Assembly (NCBI RefSeq): GCF_025961475.1
Contig: NZ_JAOQNS010000015.1
Coordinates: 24,002-88,001, forward strand
Direction: 5' to 3'
Source of the DNA: Rhodobium gokarnense
GTDB lineage: Bacteria; Pseudomonadota; Alphaproteobacteria; Rhizobiales; Rhodobiaceae
DNA: 64,000 nt
Shown piece by piece: positions 44,197 through 56,958 of this stretch. The position numbers were made by a program, and so were the translations under genes. Below the pieces are notes generated by a model. The model made no database searches. It worked only from the letters and a program-made list of their open reading frames with translations, and was not told the DNA's origin. How positions within the stretch are numbered: the stretch's first letter is position 1; every line of letters begins with the position of its first letter.

Positions 44197-45483
44197 ATGG
44201 CACATGTAGTTGTCCTGGGAGGAGGCTTGGGCGGTGTTTCGGCGGCATATGAGGTTCGCCAGGCCCTGCGCAAGGAGCACAAGGTTACCGTCGTTTCCAA
44301 GAACTCCTTTTTTCAATTCACCCCGTCCAATCCCTGGGTCGCCGTCAAGTGGCGCACCAAGAAGGCGATCACCGTGGAGCTCGAGCCGGTGCTGAAGCGG
44401 CACGGCATCGATTTCATCTGCAATCCGGCCGCCAAGCTCCTGCCGGAGGAGAACCGCATCGTTCTGGAAGACGGCGCGGACGTCTCCTACGACTACCTGA
44501 TCATCGCTACCGGCCCGGAACTGGCCTTCGACGAGATCGAGGGCCTCGGCCCCCATGGCGGCTACACCCAGTCGGTGTGCGACGTCGACCATGCGGTCTC
44601 CGCCTCTGAGACCTGGGACAAGTTCTGCGCCGATCCCGGCCCGATCGTCTGCGGCGCCGTGCAGGGCGCGTCCTGCTACGGCCCGGCTTACGAATTCGCG
44701 CTGATCATGGACACGGACCTGCGCAAGAGGAAGATCCGCGACAAGGTGCCGATGACCTTCGTCACGGCCGAGCCCTATGTCGGCCATCTCGGCCTCGGCG
44801 GCGTCGGCGACACCAAGGGCCTCCTGGAATCCGGCCTGCGCGAGCGGCACATCCGCTGGATCTGCAACGCCAAGGTCGCCAAGGTCGAAGACGGCACCAT
44901 GCATGTGGTGGAGCACAATGACGACGGCTCGGTGAAGAAGGAGCACGAGCTGCCCTTCAAGTATTCCATGATGCTGCCGGCGTTCCGCGGCATCGGCGCC
45001 GTGCGCGACATCGAGGGCCTCGTCAATCCGCGCGGCTTCATCGTCGTCGACAAGCACCAGCGGAACCCGAAATATCCGAATGTCTTCGGCGTCGGCGTGT
45101 GCATCGCCATCGCGCCGCTGGAGGCGACGGCGGTTCCGGTCGGCGTGCCGAAGACCGGCTACATGATCGAGAGCATGGTGACGGCGACCGCCCTCAACAT
45201 CGGCGAGATCATCGCCGGCCAGCAGCCGACCCACGAGGCGTCGTGGAACGCCATCTGCCTTGCCGACTTCGGCGACACCGGCATCGCCTTCGTGGCGCTT
45301 CCGCAGAACCCGCCGCGCAACGTCAACTGGTCGTCGAGCGGGCGCTGGGTGCACCTGGCCAAGATCGCCTTCGAGAAGTACTTCCTGCGCAAGGTGCGCA
45401 AGGGCTCGACCGAACCCTATTACGAAAAGGTCGTGCTGCAGCTCCTCGACATCGGCAAGCTGAAGGAAAAGGTGCTCGGGTAA
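44197..45483 (+). CDS. sqr: Sulfide:quinone oxidoreductase (type I, Acidithiobacillus-like)
   Basis: Predicted 428 aa membrane-associated FAD enzyme that oxidises sulfide and reduces quinone. The FAD motif VVVLGGGLGGVSAAYEVRQAL starts at residue 4. The three redox cysteines of type I enzymes are in place: Cys128 (TQSVCDVDHA), Cys160 (GASCYGPAYEF) and Cys354 (WNAICLADFGDTG). The end GRWVHLAKIAFEKYFLRKVRKG is an amphipathic, positively charged membrane anchor typical of the family. The ATG at 44197 has GGAG seven bases upstream. It is a single-gene unit closed by a strong terminator. Confidence 0.94.
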   Translation: MAHVVVLGGGLGGVSAAYEVRQALRKEHKVTVVSKNSFFQFTPSNPWVAVKWRTKKAITVELEPVLKRHGIDFICNPAAKLLPEENRIVLEDGADVSYDYLIIATGPELAFDEIEGLGPHGGYTQSVCDVDHAVSASETWDKFCADPGPIVCGAVQGASCYGPAYEFALIMDTDLRKRKIRDKVPMTFVTAEPYVGHLGLGGVGDTKGLLESGLRERHIRWICNAKVAKVEDGTMHVVEHNDDGSVKKEHELPFKYSMMLPAFRGIGAVRDIEGLVNPRGFIVVDKHQRNPKYPNVFGVGVCIAIAPLEATAVPVGVPKTGYMIESMVTATALNIGEIIAGQQPTHEASWNAICLADFGDTGIAFVALPQNPPRNVNWSSSGRWVHLAKIAFEKYFLRKVRKGSTEPYYEKVVLQLLDIGKLKEKVLG

Positions 45484-45514
45484 TTCCGGCCCGATTTTCA
45501 TCGCCAAGACCACG

Positions 45515-45543
45515 CCGCGCCCGGTCCGCCGGGCGCGGTTTTT
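45515..45543 (+). terminator. Intrinsic terminator after sqr
   Basis: CCGCGCCCGG at 45515-45524 pairs perfectly with CCGGGCGCGG at 45529-45538 around a four-base loop and is followed by TTTTTGTTTT. Confidence 0.9.
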
Positions 45544-45603
45544 GTTTTCCGCCGTATGGCCGTTTGCGGCTGCCGGTTCGAGGATGCCTCTCCCCTCGCT
45601 CTG

Positions 45604-45713
45604 CGTCACCACCGGACTTGATCCGGTGGTCCATGATGAGGCGCGGCAAGAACCGGCCCAATGGGTTGTTCCGAAAGGCATCATGGATTGCCGTGTCAAG
45701 CACGGCAATGACG
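45604..45713 (+). repeat. Intergenic palindromic repeat of a third type
   Basis: The left end CGTCACCACCGGACTTGATC (continuing CGGTGGTCCATG) and the right end CATGGATTGCCGTGTCAAGC (continuing ACGGCAATGACG) face each other. Each arm is itself a hairpin (CACCGGACTTGATCCGGTG; TTGCCGTGTCAAGCACGGCAA). The outer GTCA and TGACG ends resemble those of the other two unit types, but the cores differ. The remainder of 45714-45912 has no credible gene. Confidence 0.65.
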
Positions 45714-45912
45714 CGGAGTGGGTGGATCCCGGGGTGCGCAAGTGGGGGCTGATCCCTGTCGGGCCGGTGCGGCAATAAAGCTGGAGCGGACCAATCGGGA
45801 GCGCCAAGCCTTAAAGGCTGGTGCTGGCCAGACCCCCGACCCGCAGACTATCAGCCTATATGACATGACTACGGAGGGGAGAATCTCGTCCGTCAACATG
45901 CATGATGCATGA

Positions 45913-46809
45913 CTATGGATGCTCTATCGCCCGGACATCCGATCGCCGTCGCAGCATGTCCTTTGCCGCAAGGACCGCGCCGCCGGTGATGGCCAGGCAG
46001 GCGATGACGACGGGCCAGGAGGCGACGCCGAAGCCGAAGGCGATGAGGATCAGGGTGGACAGAAGCGGGGCGGCGTAGGAGGCGGCGCCGAGGACCTGGA
46101 TGTCGCCCTTCTTCACGCCGACGTCCCAGACATAAAAGGCCGCGCCGACCGGCATCAGGCCGAGGCCGGCAACGGCAAGCCACTCGCCCGCATCGGCCGG
46201 CCAGACGGTTTGTTCGAAAAGGAGATGGCACACAGCGCTGAGGGCGGCACCGGCAAGGCAGAAGCCGGCGACGGCGTCGGTCGGGACGCCCGCAAAGCGC
46301 CGCGAGACAACGGAATAGGTCGACCATGTCAGCGCGCAGACGGCGGCCGCCAGATAGCCGGTGGTGTATTCGGCGTTGAACGCAAAACCCCTGCCGCCGG
46401 TGACGATGAGCGCCGTGCCGAAAAGGCCGAGAAGGGATCCCGCGATGTGGAACCAGCGCAGGCGTTCGCCGGGCAGCAACGCGGAAAAGACGACGATCAG
46501 CAGCGGCCAGAGATAGGCGATGAGGCCGGCCTCGACCGGTGGGGCGTTCCTCAGCGCCGTATAGTAGAAAAAGTGGTAGCCGAAGAGGCCGCCGACGCCG
46601 AGGAGCCAGACCGGCCAGGGCTGGATGAGCGCACCGGCGGCGCCGGGCCTCCAGGTCCAGGAGACGACGCCGATCAGTCCGCCGAGGCCCATGGTCAGCG
46701 CCAGGAGCTGGAACGGCGGGACCTTGCCGCTTGCCGCGGTGAAGAGCGCGAGCAGCGCCCACATCAGGACGGCGGTAAAGCCGATCAGGGTGGCGAGGCG
46801 GACGGTCAT
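45913..46809 (-). CDS. EamA family transporter, YddG-like exporter
   Basis: Predicted 298 aa with ten membrane helices in two EamA repeats. Features such as LLALTMGLGGLIGV, YHFFYYTALRNAPPVEAGLIAYLWPLLIVVFSALLPGE in the first half, and AAFYVWDVGVKKGDIQVLGAASYAAPLLSTLIL in the second, are those of the YddG subgroup that exports aromatic amino acids. Substrate remains inference. It begins eight bases after the stop codon of the peptidase gene at 46818 and is probably co-transcribed with it. Confidence 0.85.
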   Translation of the reverse strand: MTVRLATLIGFTAVLMWALLALFTAASGKVPPFQLLALTMGLGGLIGVVSWTWRPGAAGALIQPWPVWLLGVGGLFGYHFFYYTALRNAPPVEAGLIAYLWPLLIVVFSALLPGERLRWFHIAGSLLGLFGTALIVTGGRGFAFNAEYTTGYLAAAVCALTWSTYSVVSRRFAGVPTDAVAGFCLAGAALSAVCHLLFEQTVWPADAGEWLAVAGLGLMPVGAAFYVWDVGVKKGDIQVLGAASYAAPLLSTLILIAFGFGVASWPVVIACLAITGGAVLAAKDMLRRRSDVRAIEHP

Positions 46810-46817
46810 GGCAGGGT

Positions 46818-47798
<981 letters not shown>

Positions 47799-47844
47799 TC
47801 ATAACATGGCCAGAGGATGTCGCCAGCCGCCAAACGATGCCGCC

Positions 47845-47877
47845 AAAAAGAAACGGGAGCGGCCGGGGCCGCTCCCG
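47845..47877 (-). terminator. Intrinsic terminator after phaB
   Basis: On the minus strand an 11-bp perfect stem (CGGGAGCGGCC with GGCCGCTCCCG, plus-strand arms 47854-47864 and 47867-47877) is followed by TTTCTTTTT. It separates phaB from pip. Confidence 0.85.
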
Positions 47878-47907
47878 CTCGATGTTACAAAGCTTTGTCG
47901 CCGGCGG

Positions 47908-48630
47908 TCAGACCATGTACTGGCCGCCATTGGCCGAGAGCGTCGAGCCGGTGATGAAGCCGGCGTCTTCCGAGGCGAGGAAGACGACGCAGCGGGCGAT
48001 CTCCTCCGGCTCGCCGAGGCGGCCGATAGGGATCATGCCGATGATGGACTCCAGCACCTTTTCCGGCACGGCGCGGACCATCTCGGTCCCGATATAGCCC
48101 GGGCAGATGGCGTTGACGGTGATGCCCTTGCGGGCGCCTTCCTGGGCCAGCGCCTTGGTGAAGCCGATCTCGCCGGCCTTGGCGGCGGAATAGTTGGACT
48201 GGCCCATCTGGCCCTTCTGGCCGTTGACGGAGGAGATGCTGATGACGCGGCCGAAGCTGCGCTCGCGCATGCCCTCCCAGACATGGCGGGTCATGTTGAA
48301 GAGCGCGTTCAGATTGGTGTCGATGACGGCGGACCACTGCTCGGGCGTCATCTTGTGGAACATGCCGTCGCGGGTGATGCCGGCATTGTTGACCAGCACG
48401 TCGACCGGGCCGATATCGGCCTCGACCTTGGCGATGCCTTCCGCGCAGGCATTGAAGTCGGAGACGTTCCACTTGTAGACCGGGATGCCGGTCTCTTCGT
48501 GGAATTTGGAGGCGGCCTCGTCATTGCCCGCATAGGTCGCGGCGACGGAATAGCCGGCATCCTTCAAGGCTTTGGAAATGGCGGCGCCGATGCCTCTGGT
48601 GCCGCCGGTAACAATCGCAACTTTACCCAT
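47908..48630 (-). CDS. phaB: Acetoacetyl-CoA reductase
   Basis: Predicted 240 aa short-chain dehydrogenase. It reduces acetoacetyl-CoA to (R)-3-hydroxybutyryl-CoA with NADPH for PHB synthesis. The cofactor motif VTGGTRGIGAAIS is at residues 8-20, NNAG at 81-84 and the catalytic Ser134, Tyr147 and Lys151 (SNYSAAKAG). The segment SVNGQKGQMGQSNY is specific for PhaB rather than FabG. It lies 115 bases after phaA with a hairpin in between, and the TerP at 47845 closes the unit. Confidence 0.95.
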   Translation of the reverse strand: MGKVAIVTGGTRGIGAAISKALKDAGYSVAATYAGNDEAASKFHEETGIPVYKWNVSDFNACAEGIAKVEADIGPVDVLVNNAGITRDGMFHKMTPEQWSAVIDTNLNALFNMTRHVWEGMRERSFGRVISISSVNGQKGQMGQSNYSAAKAGEIGFTKALAQEGARKGITVNAICPGYIGTEMVRAVPEKVLESIIGMIPIGRLGEPEEIARCVVFLASEDAGFITGSTLSANGGQYMV

Positions 48631-48693
48631 ATCTGTTTCCTCACTGTTCGTTTTTGTGTTTGTGCTTTTGCTTGTGACTTCTCCGGCCCGTCG

Positions 48694-48729
48694 AAATAGA
48701 AAGCCCGCGGCGGGCCGACCGCCGCGGGC
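48694..48729 (-). terminator. Hairpin with T-rich tail between phaA and phaB
   Basis: On the minus strand an 11-bp stem (GCCCGCGGCGG with CCGCCGCGGGC, plus-strand arms 48703-48713 and 48719-48729) is followed by TTTCTATTT. It is 17 bases after the phaA stop codon, so it could end part of the phaA transcripts and lower phaB expression. Confidence 0.7.
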
Positions 48730-48745
48730 GTGATTGCTCCTTCTC

Positions 48746-49927
48746 CTAGCGCTCGACGCAGAGCGCGACGCCCATGCCGCCGCCGATGCACAGGGTGGCA
48801 AGGCCCTTCTTGGCGTCGCGGCGCTTCATCTCGTGCAGCAGCGTCACCAGCACCCGGGCGCCGGAAGCGCCGATCGGGTGGCCGATGGCGATGGCGCCGC
48901 CATTGACGTTGACGATGTCGGTGTTCCAGCCCATGTCCTTGTTGACCGCGCAGGCCTGGGCGGCGAAGGCCTCGTTGGCCTCCACGAGGTCGAGGTCGTC
49001 GACCGACCAGCCGGCCTTTTCCAGCGCCTTGCGCGAGGCCGGGATCGGGCCGGTGCCCATGATCGCCGGATCGACGCCGGCGGTCGCCCAGGACTTGATG
49101 CGGGCGAGCGGCTCAAGGCCGCGCTTCTCGGCTTCTGCGGCCGACATCAGGACGATGGCGGCGGCGCCGTCATTGATGCCCGATGCGTTGCCGGCGGTCA
49201 CCGTGCCGTCCTTGGTAAAGGCCGGGCGCAGCTTGGCGACGCCGTCGATGGTGGCGCCGAGGCGGATATATTCGTCGTCCTCCACGACCCGCTCCTTGCG
49301 CCGTTCGACGACGGTCACGGGCACGATCTCGTCCTTGAACCGGCCCGCCTTCTGCGCCTCTTCGGCCTTGTTCTGGGAGGCGACGGCGAAGGCGTCCTGC
49401 TCATCGCGGGTGAGCTGCCACTGGGTGGCGACGTTCTCGGCCGTGTTGCCCATGTGATAGCCGTTGAAGGCGTCCCACAGGCCGTCCTTGATCATGGAAT
49501 CGATCATCTTGTAGTCGCCCATCTTGTGGCCGGCCCGAAGGTTGGCGCAGTGGGGCGACAGCGTCATGTTTTCCTGGCCGCCGGCGACGATGACGTCGGC
49601 ATCGCCGCACAGGATCTGCTGCATGCCGAGGGCGACGGTCCTGAGCCCCGAGCCGCAGACCTGGTTGACGACCCAGGCCGTTGCCTCCTTTGGCAGGCCG
49701 GCGGCGATTGCGGCCTGGCGCGCCGGGTTCTGGCCCTGTGCCGCGGTCAGCACCTGGCCGAAGATCACCTCGTCGACGTCTTCCGGGGCAACGGAGGCGC
49801 GCTCCAGGGCGGCCTTGATGGCGACCGCGCCGAGTTCGTGCGCAGGGGTGTTGGAAAACGAGCCGTTGAAGCTTCCAACGGGTGTGCGCGCGGCGCTGAC
49901 GATTACAACTTCACTGGTCTGACCCAT
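48746..49927 (-). CDS. phaA: Acetyl-CoA acetyltransferase (beta-ketothiolase)
   Basis: Predicted 393 aa thiolase. It condenses two acetyl-CoA to acetoacetyl-CoA for PHB. The nucleophile Cys91 is in [35 protein letters not shown] holds the active-site histidine and [18 protein letters not shown] the second cysteine. The ATG at 49927 with GGGAGGAACGG upstream is the clear start, although an open frame begins earlier. It is divergent from phaR across 353 bases. Confidence 0.96.
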   Translation of the reverse strand: MGQTSEVVIVSAARTPVGSFNGSFSNTPAHELGAVAIKAALERASVAPEDVDEVIFGQVLTAAQGQNPARQAAIAAGLPKEATAWVVNQVCGSGLRTVALGMQQILCGDADVIVAGGQENMTLSPHCANLRAGHKMGDYKMIDSMIKDGLWDAFNGYHMGNTAENVATQWQLTRDEQDAFAVASQNKAEEAQKAGRFKDEIVPVTVVERRKERVVEDDEYIRLGATIDGVAKLRPAFTKDGTVTAGNASGINDGAAAIVLMSAAEAEKRGLEPLARIKSWATAGVDPAIMGTGPIPASRKALEKAGWSVDDLDLVEANEAFAAQACAVNKDMGWNTDIVNVNGGAIAIGHPIGASGARVLVTLLHEMKRRDAKKGLATLCIGGGMGVALCVER

Positions 49928-50020
49928 CCGTTCCTCCCGGGTGTCTGGTCTTGAGCATGCATGCATTTGAGGGCTTGTCTTTGCGGGTTAAAACCCGTGC
50001 GCCCGATGCCGGATACACGG

Positions 50021-50049
50021 AATAGACCTATCGGTTCCGGTTGAGTCAA
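50021..50049 (-). promoter_or_regulatory. Candidate promoter of phaA
   Basis: On the minus strand TTGACT (50049-50044) and TCTATT (50026-50021) are 17 bases apart, with the transcript expected to start near 50014, about 85 bases before phaA. Downstream of it lie a small inverted repeat (CGGGTT/AACCCG, 49984-49997) and GCATGCATGC at 49955-49964, either of which could be a PhaR target. Confidence 0.45.
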
Positions 50050-50280
50050 CCGTACTATTCGGTGATGCGGATGTTCCCGTCGACGTAGAGGATGCTGCAC
50101 CACGGCAAGGATTCCGGGGCCGCGAGGAGCCTTTCGGGGCGGCCGAAACCGCCCGGTTTCCGTCGCGGGCCAAATCTATTCCTTGCGAGGCGCCGTTTTC
50201 GGCGCATAGGATGCCGCAAGTGGTTGTGCAGTGCGGCCGCTCGCAAAAACAACAAGGCGAATCCAAGGGGCAGGGAACGG

Positions 50281-50940
50281 ATGGCGAAAACAGAAAAACC
50301 GACCGTCATCAAGAAATACGCGAACCGGCGGCTCTACAACACCGGGACGAGCACCTATGTGACGCTCGAAGACCTCGCCGAGATGGTCAAGAACGAGGAC
50401 GACTTCGTCGTCTTCGATGCCAAATCCGGCGACGAGATCACCCGTTCGGTGCTGACCCAGATCATCTTCGAGCAGGAGAACAAGGGCCAGAACCTCCTGC
50501 CGATCGCCTTCCTCAGGCAGCTCATCCGGTTTTACGGCGATTCCATGCAGACGCTGGTGCCGAGCTATCTGGAATTCTCCATGTCGTCCTTCGCCAAGGA
50601 GCAGGAAAAGCTGCGCCAGCAGATGACCGCCTCGATCGGCCAGACCGCCTTCGAGGCGCTGGAGGACCAGGTGCGGCGCAACACCGACATGTTCGAAAAG
50701 GCGATGCGCATGTTCCTGCCCTTCGGTGCCGGCGGTGTCGGTACAGGCACTGGCGGCACAGGCACTGGCGGACCGGGCACCGGCGGACCGGGCGCGGGCA
50801 CAACGGGTGCCGGCAGTACCGGCACGGGCGCCGGCGGCGACGCCAGGCCGGAGGAACCCTCCGACATTTCCGACCTCAAGAAGCAGCTTTCCCAGATGCA
50901 GAAGCAGCTCGACGCGCTTTCCGGCAAGGACGAGGACTGA
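50281..50940 (+). CDS. phaR: Polyhydroxyalkanoate synthesis repressor PhaR
   Basis: Predicted 219 aa. The N-terminal DNA-binding PHB accumulation regulatory domain spans about residues 8-65 (TVIKKYANRRLYNTGTSTYVTLEDLAEMV), followed by the second conserved domain (about 70-125, with FYGDSMQTLVPSYLEFSM). A Gly/Thr/Pro-rich linker of about 45 residues (near 155-195), low-complexity also in DNA, precedes a short coiled coil at the end (ISDLKKQLSQMQKQLDALS). PhaR binds PHB and represses phasin and PHB genes when granules are absent. It is divergent from phaAB, its likely target. Confidence 0.93.
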   Translation: MAKTEKPTVIKKYANRRLYNTGTSTYVTLEDLAEMVKNEDDFVVFDAKSGDEITRSVLTQIIFEQENKGQNLLPIAFLRQLIRFYGDSMQTLVPSYLEFSMSSFAKEQEKLRQQMTASIGQTAFEALEDQVRRNTDMFEKAMRMFLPFGAGGVGTGTGGTGTGGPGTGGPGAGTTGAGSTGTGAGGDARPEEPSDISDLKKQLSQMQKQLDALSGKDED

Positions 50941-51001
50941 ACCCGGCGCGTTTGGCGACGGTCATTGCGGGAGCCGGACGGGCACCCGGCGGGAGCGGCC
51001 A

Positions 51002-53859
<2,858 letters not shown>

Positions 53860-53863
<4 letters not shown>

Positions 53864-54501
53864 CGGCGTTCGACCTGTCGCTCTATCTCGTGCTCGACCC
53901 GCAGCTCTGCGCCAGCATCGGCATGGTGGAAACCGCCCGCCGGGCCGTTGCCGGCGGGGCGACCATGGTGCAATTGCGCGACAAGGAGGGCGGCACGGCC
54001 CAGATGATCGAGACCGGGCGGGCGCTGAAGGCGACCCTCGCCGGCACCGGGGCGCTCCTCATCGTCAATGACGACGTGGCGGCGGCCGCCGAGATCGGCG
54101 CCGACGGCATCCATGTCGGCCAGGGCGACATGTCCGTTGCCGAGGCGCGTGCCCTTGTCGGCCCGCAGGCGATCCTCGGCCTGTCGGTGGAGACGCCGGA
54201 GCTTGCCGCCGCCGTCGACCCGGCGCTGGTCGACTATGTCGGCGCGGGGCCGGTCTTTGCGACGCCGACCAAGTCGGACCATGAACGCCCGGTAGGCTTT
54301 GAGGGTCTTGCCGCGCAGGTCGCCGCGAGCCCGGTCCCGGCCGTCGCCATCGGCGGGCTGAAGGCGGCGCATGTGGCCGAGGTCTTTGCGGCGGGGGCGA
54401 AGGGGCTCGCCGTGGTTTCGGCGATCTGCGGCCGGCCCGACCCGGAAGCGGCGGCGCGGGCCCTTGCCGAAGAGATCGCCGCCAGCCGGAGCCGGGGCTG
54501 A
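53860..54501 (+). CDS. thiE: Thiamine-phosphate synthase
   Basis: Predicted 213 aa TIM barrel. It joins HMP-PP and THZ-P to thiamin phosphate. VQLRDKEGG at the phosphate/pyrophosphate site, LLIVNDDVAAAAEIGADGIHVGQGDM and the later VGAGPVFATPTKSDHE and VAIGGL are those of ThiE. It ends the riboswitch-controlled operon and converges with the GGDEF-EAL gene after 18 bases. The thiazole synthesis genes (thiG, thiS, thiO) are not in this operon, so the cluster fits pyrimidine synthesis plus thiazole salvage. Confidence 0.95.
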
Positions 54502-54519
54502 TCGCTGCGGGCAGCAGGT

Positions 54520-56286
54520 CTATCGCTGCGCCGCGGCGGCGTTGCCGATCGAGGCCTTGAGGCTCTCGTCCTCCGGCCAGGGCGCTTCGGAGGCTGCAAG
54601 GCCGTAGAGTTCGCCCTGGAAATAGTCGACGCCGAGGGCGCGCAGCCTTGCGGCGGTCTCCGCGTCGCGGACCCATTCGGCGACGGTTTCCAGGTGGAAC
54701 GTCTTGGCGATCTCCACCAGCGCGGTGACGAAGACCTCGTGGCGCTCGTCGGTGAGCAGCGTGGTGATGAAGGAGCCGTCGATCTTGACGAGGTCGGCGG
54801 AGAGTTCCTTCAGGATGTGGAACGACGAATAGCCGGTGCCGAAATCGTCGATGGCGGTCTTGACGCCGAGATCGCGCAGGTCTGCGATGAAGCGGGCGGC
54901 CTCGCCGACATTCCTGACGACGGCGGTCTCGGTCAGTTCCACGGCCAGCCGCTTGCCGAATTGCGGCCGGCGGGCAAGGGTGGCGACCAGCTTCTGCATC
55001 CAGCTCCGGTCGCCGATGCATTCCGCCGAAATGTTGATCGACAGGCGCGCCGCGGGATAGCGGGCGAGCGTTTCCACAGCCAGTTCCAGCACCCGGTGGT
55101 CGATGAGGCGCACCAGGCCGAGCCGTTCGGCGGCGGCGATCAGCGCGCCGCTCTCCTCCACCGGGCCGGCGGTGTCGAGGCGCAGCAGGCACTCGTGGTA
55201 GACGGGCGTCCCCGTCGCCGCTTCGACGATCGGCTGGTAGGCGAGGCGGAAACGGCGCTCGTTGAGGCCCGTGACGATGGCGTCCGCCATTTCGACGTTG
55301 CGGCGGCGCGCGGCGGCGCGGCTTTCGCTCGGCTGGTAGATGGCAAAGCCGTTGGACTGGCGCCGGTGGACGTGGTCGAGGGCCTCATGTGCCATGCCCA
55401 GCGCCTTGGTGGCCGAGGCGGCGTGGCGCGGCGAGGAGACGCCACCGATGGAAATGGTGACGCTCACGGGCCCGAGTTCCGTGGTGATCACTTCGGAGGC
55501 GATGGCATCGAGGAGGCGCTCGGCGGCGACCTCCATTTCCGCTTCCGAGCAGGCGTTGAGGACGATGCCGAACTTGTTGCCGGAGAGCCGGCCGAGGGAA
55601 TCGCCGCTGCGCAACTGGCGCTGCAGGCGGGTCGCGACGGTGGCGATGACCCGGTCGGCGACCTCGTAGCCATAGGTGTCGTTGACGATGGCGAGGTTGT
55701 CGATGCCGGCGATCAGGAAGGCGCAGGAGGCGAACTGGTCGCGCGCGGTGGCGATCGCCTCATTGAGGCGCTTCATCAGATGGGCGCGGTTCAGTTGCCC
55801 GGTAAGGGCGTCGTGCTGGGACAGGAAGCTGAGCTCGACCTCGGCGGCGTGGCGCTCGGTGACCTTCCTGACGATGCCGCGGGCGCGGGCCGGCAGGCCT
55901 TCACCGTCGCCGAACCAGACACCGGTATCCTCGATCCAGATCGCCGCGCCGGTCGTCGTCGCCGTTCCCTTCAGGCAGTAGCGGGCGCAATAGGGCTGGC
56001 CGCCGCCATGGTCCCGCTTGCCGCTGCCGGCGACGGCGTCGAAGCGGGTGAGCGGGCTGTCGGGGTCGATGAGGGCGGCAAAGCGCCGGCCCTCCTGGAG
56101 CGCGGCCGGATTTTTGACCGGCAGCACCTCGGCGGCGTTGCCGCTCCAGCGGACGCGGTCGTCGCCGAGCGTCCATTCGTAGACGGCCTCGCCGACGGCG
56201 GTCAGGATTTCTTCGGCATTCAGTTCGGCGGGGTCCGAGGGATCGTTCGGTGCGGCGCCGGCATCCGGTGTCTTCTTATCGGTCAT
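54520..56286 (-). CDS. PAS-GGDEF-EAL protein, probable c-di-GMP phosphodiesterase
   Basis: Predicted 588 aa, cytoplasmic, no membrane helices. Residues about 25-145 form a PAS-like sensor (YEWTLGDDRVRWSGNAAEVL). The GGDEF domain (about 155-320) has SGNKF at 235-239 instead of GGDEF, so it should not make c-di-GMP. The EAL domain (about 330-580) has ECL at 365-367 (Glu kept), then NISAECIG, ELTET, DDFGTGYSSFHILKELSADLVKIDGSF and AEWVRDAETAARLRALGVDYFQGELYG, so metal and substrate residues are largely preserved. Probable c-di-GMP hydrolysis with the degenerate GGDEF as regulatory GTP site. Confidence 0.88.
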   Translation of the reverse strand: MTDKKTPDAGAAPNDPSDPAELNAEEILTAVGEAVYEWTLGDDRVRWSGNAAEVLPVKNPAALQEGRRFAALIDPDSPLTRFDAVAGSGKRDHGGGQPYCARYCLKGTATTTGAAIWIEDTGVWFGDGEGLPARARGIVRKVTERHAAEVELSFLSQHDALTGQLNRAHLMKRLNEAIATARDQFASCAFLIAGIDNLAIVNDTYGYEVADRVIATVATRLQRQLRSGDSLGRLSGNKFGIVLNACSEAEMEVAAERLLDAIASEVITTELGPVSVTISIGGVSSPRHAASATKALGMAHEALDHVHRRQSNGFAIYQPSESRAAARRRNVEMADAIVTGLNERRFRLAYQPIVEAATGTPVYHECLLRLDTAGPVEESGALIAAAERLGLVRLIDHRVLELAVETLARYPAARLSINISAECIGDRSWMQKLVATLARRPQFGKRLAVELTETAVVRNVGEAARFIADLRDLGVKTAIDDFGTGYSSFHILKELSADLVKIDGSFITTLLTDERHEVFVTALVEIAKTFHLETVAEWVRDAETAARLRALGVDYFQGELYGLAASEAPWPEDESLKASIGNAAAAQR

Positions 56287-56562
56287 TCCGACCCACCCCT
56301 TGCGGGCTCAAAGCCTGATCTGTCGCCGGGTGACGTCATGCCCGCCGGCAGATGGCGCATATCCCCAGATTTCGTGGCGGCAGATAGTACCGCCCGAGGA
56401 ACGCCGCGCGGCCCGGAACGCGGCGTATGTCGCGTATTTTCTCCCGACCACACCATTTTTTGGTTAACAAAACGTGATCGTCTGGCATGGCGCTTGCGCG
56501 GTTTTCGGCGTTACAGTCGAAACCGTCCCGTTCAGGGACAAAGCGTAAGGCTTTGGCAACCA

Positions 56563-56931
56563 ATGATCTCGGGTATCGCAAAAAGCGGTTCGGTACGAAA
56601 CGACGTCGGCAACGCCCGGCGCCGCGTCGAGGCCTCGCAGTCCATCCGCAGCGACGAGCGCCGCGAGCAGCCGGCCGAAAAGCGTACCGGAACGGCGCTG
56701 GTGCCGGCACGGCCGGACCACAGCCGCCGCCGCAAGGAGACTGGCCCCACCGCCTGGCTGTACCGGCCCTATGCCCCGGCCCTTGCCCAGCTCATCGCAA
56801 CCAAGCAGGACTTGCCACAGACCCGCGCCCGCCGGCGCGCCGAGCCAAGCGATGCCGCCGCCGCCTATGGCGATGCGCGCAAGGCCCGCACGATCCCCGA
56901 GGCCGGCCGGCTGATGGCGGTGGTTTCCTGA
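56563..56931 (+). CDS. Small conserved hypothetical protein
   Basis: Predicted 122 aa, basic, without membrane segments. The C-terminal half YRPYAPALAQLIATKQDLPQTRARRRAEPSDAAAAYG resembles a short protein that I recall as widespread among Hyphomicrobiales with no known function. The N-terminal half is low-complexity and rich in Arg/Ser. The ATG at 56563 has TAAGG 12 bases upstream; a GGTTAAC half-site (CtrA-type) lies about 100 bases upstream. Divergent from the GGDEF-EAL gene. Confidence 0.6.
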   Translation: MISGIAKSGSVRNDVGNARRRVEASQSIRSDERREQPAEKRTGTALVPARPDHSRRRKETGPTAWLYRPYAPALAQLIATKQDLPQTRARRRAEPSDAAAAYGDARKARTIPEAGRLMAVVS

Positions 56932-56958
56932 CCTTCCGGTGCGCCTCTGTCGGCGCGA

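Noticed and set aside
50745..50840. Tandem repeat or mobile element inside phaR
   Set aside because: The GGCACAGGCACTGGCGG-like DNA repeats code for the Gly/Thr/Pro linker of PhaR in frame and do not extend beyond the gene.
54694..56562. A plus-strand open frame opposite the GGDEF-EAL gene
   Set aside because: Only its last part (56563-56931) has its own start signal and family-like sequence; the rest is antisense to a well-supported gene.
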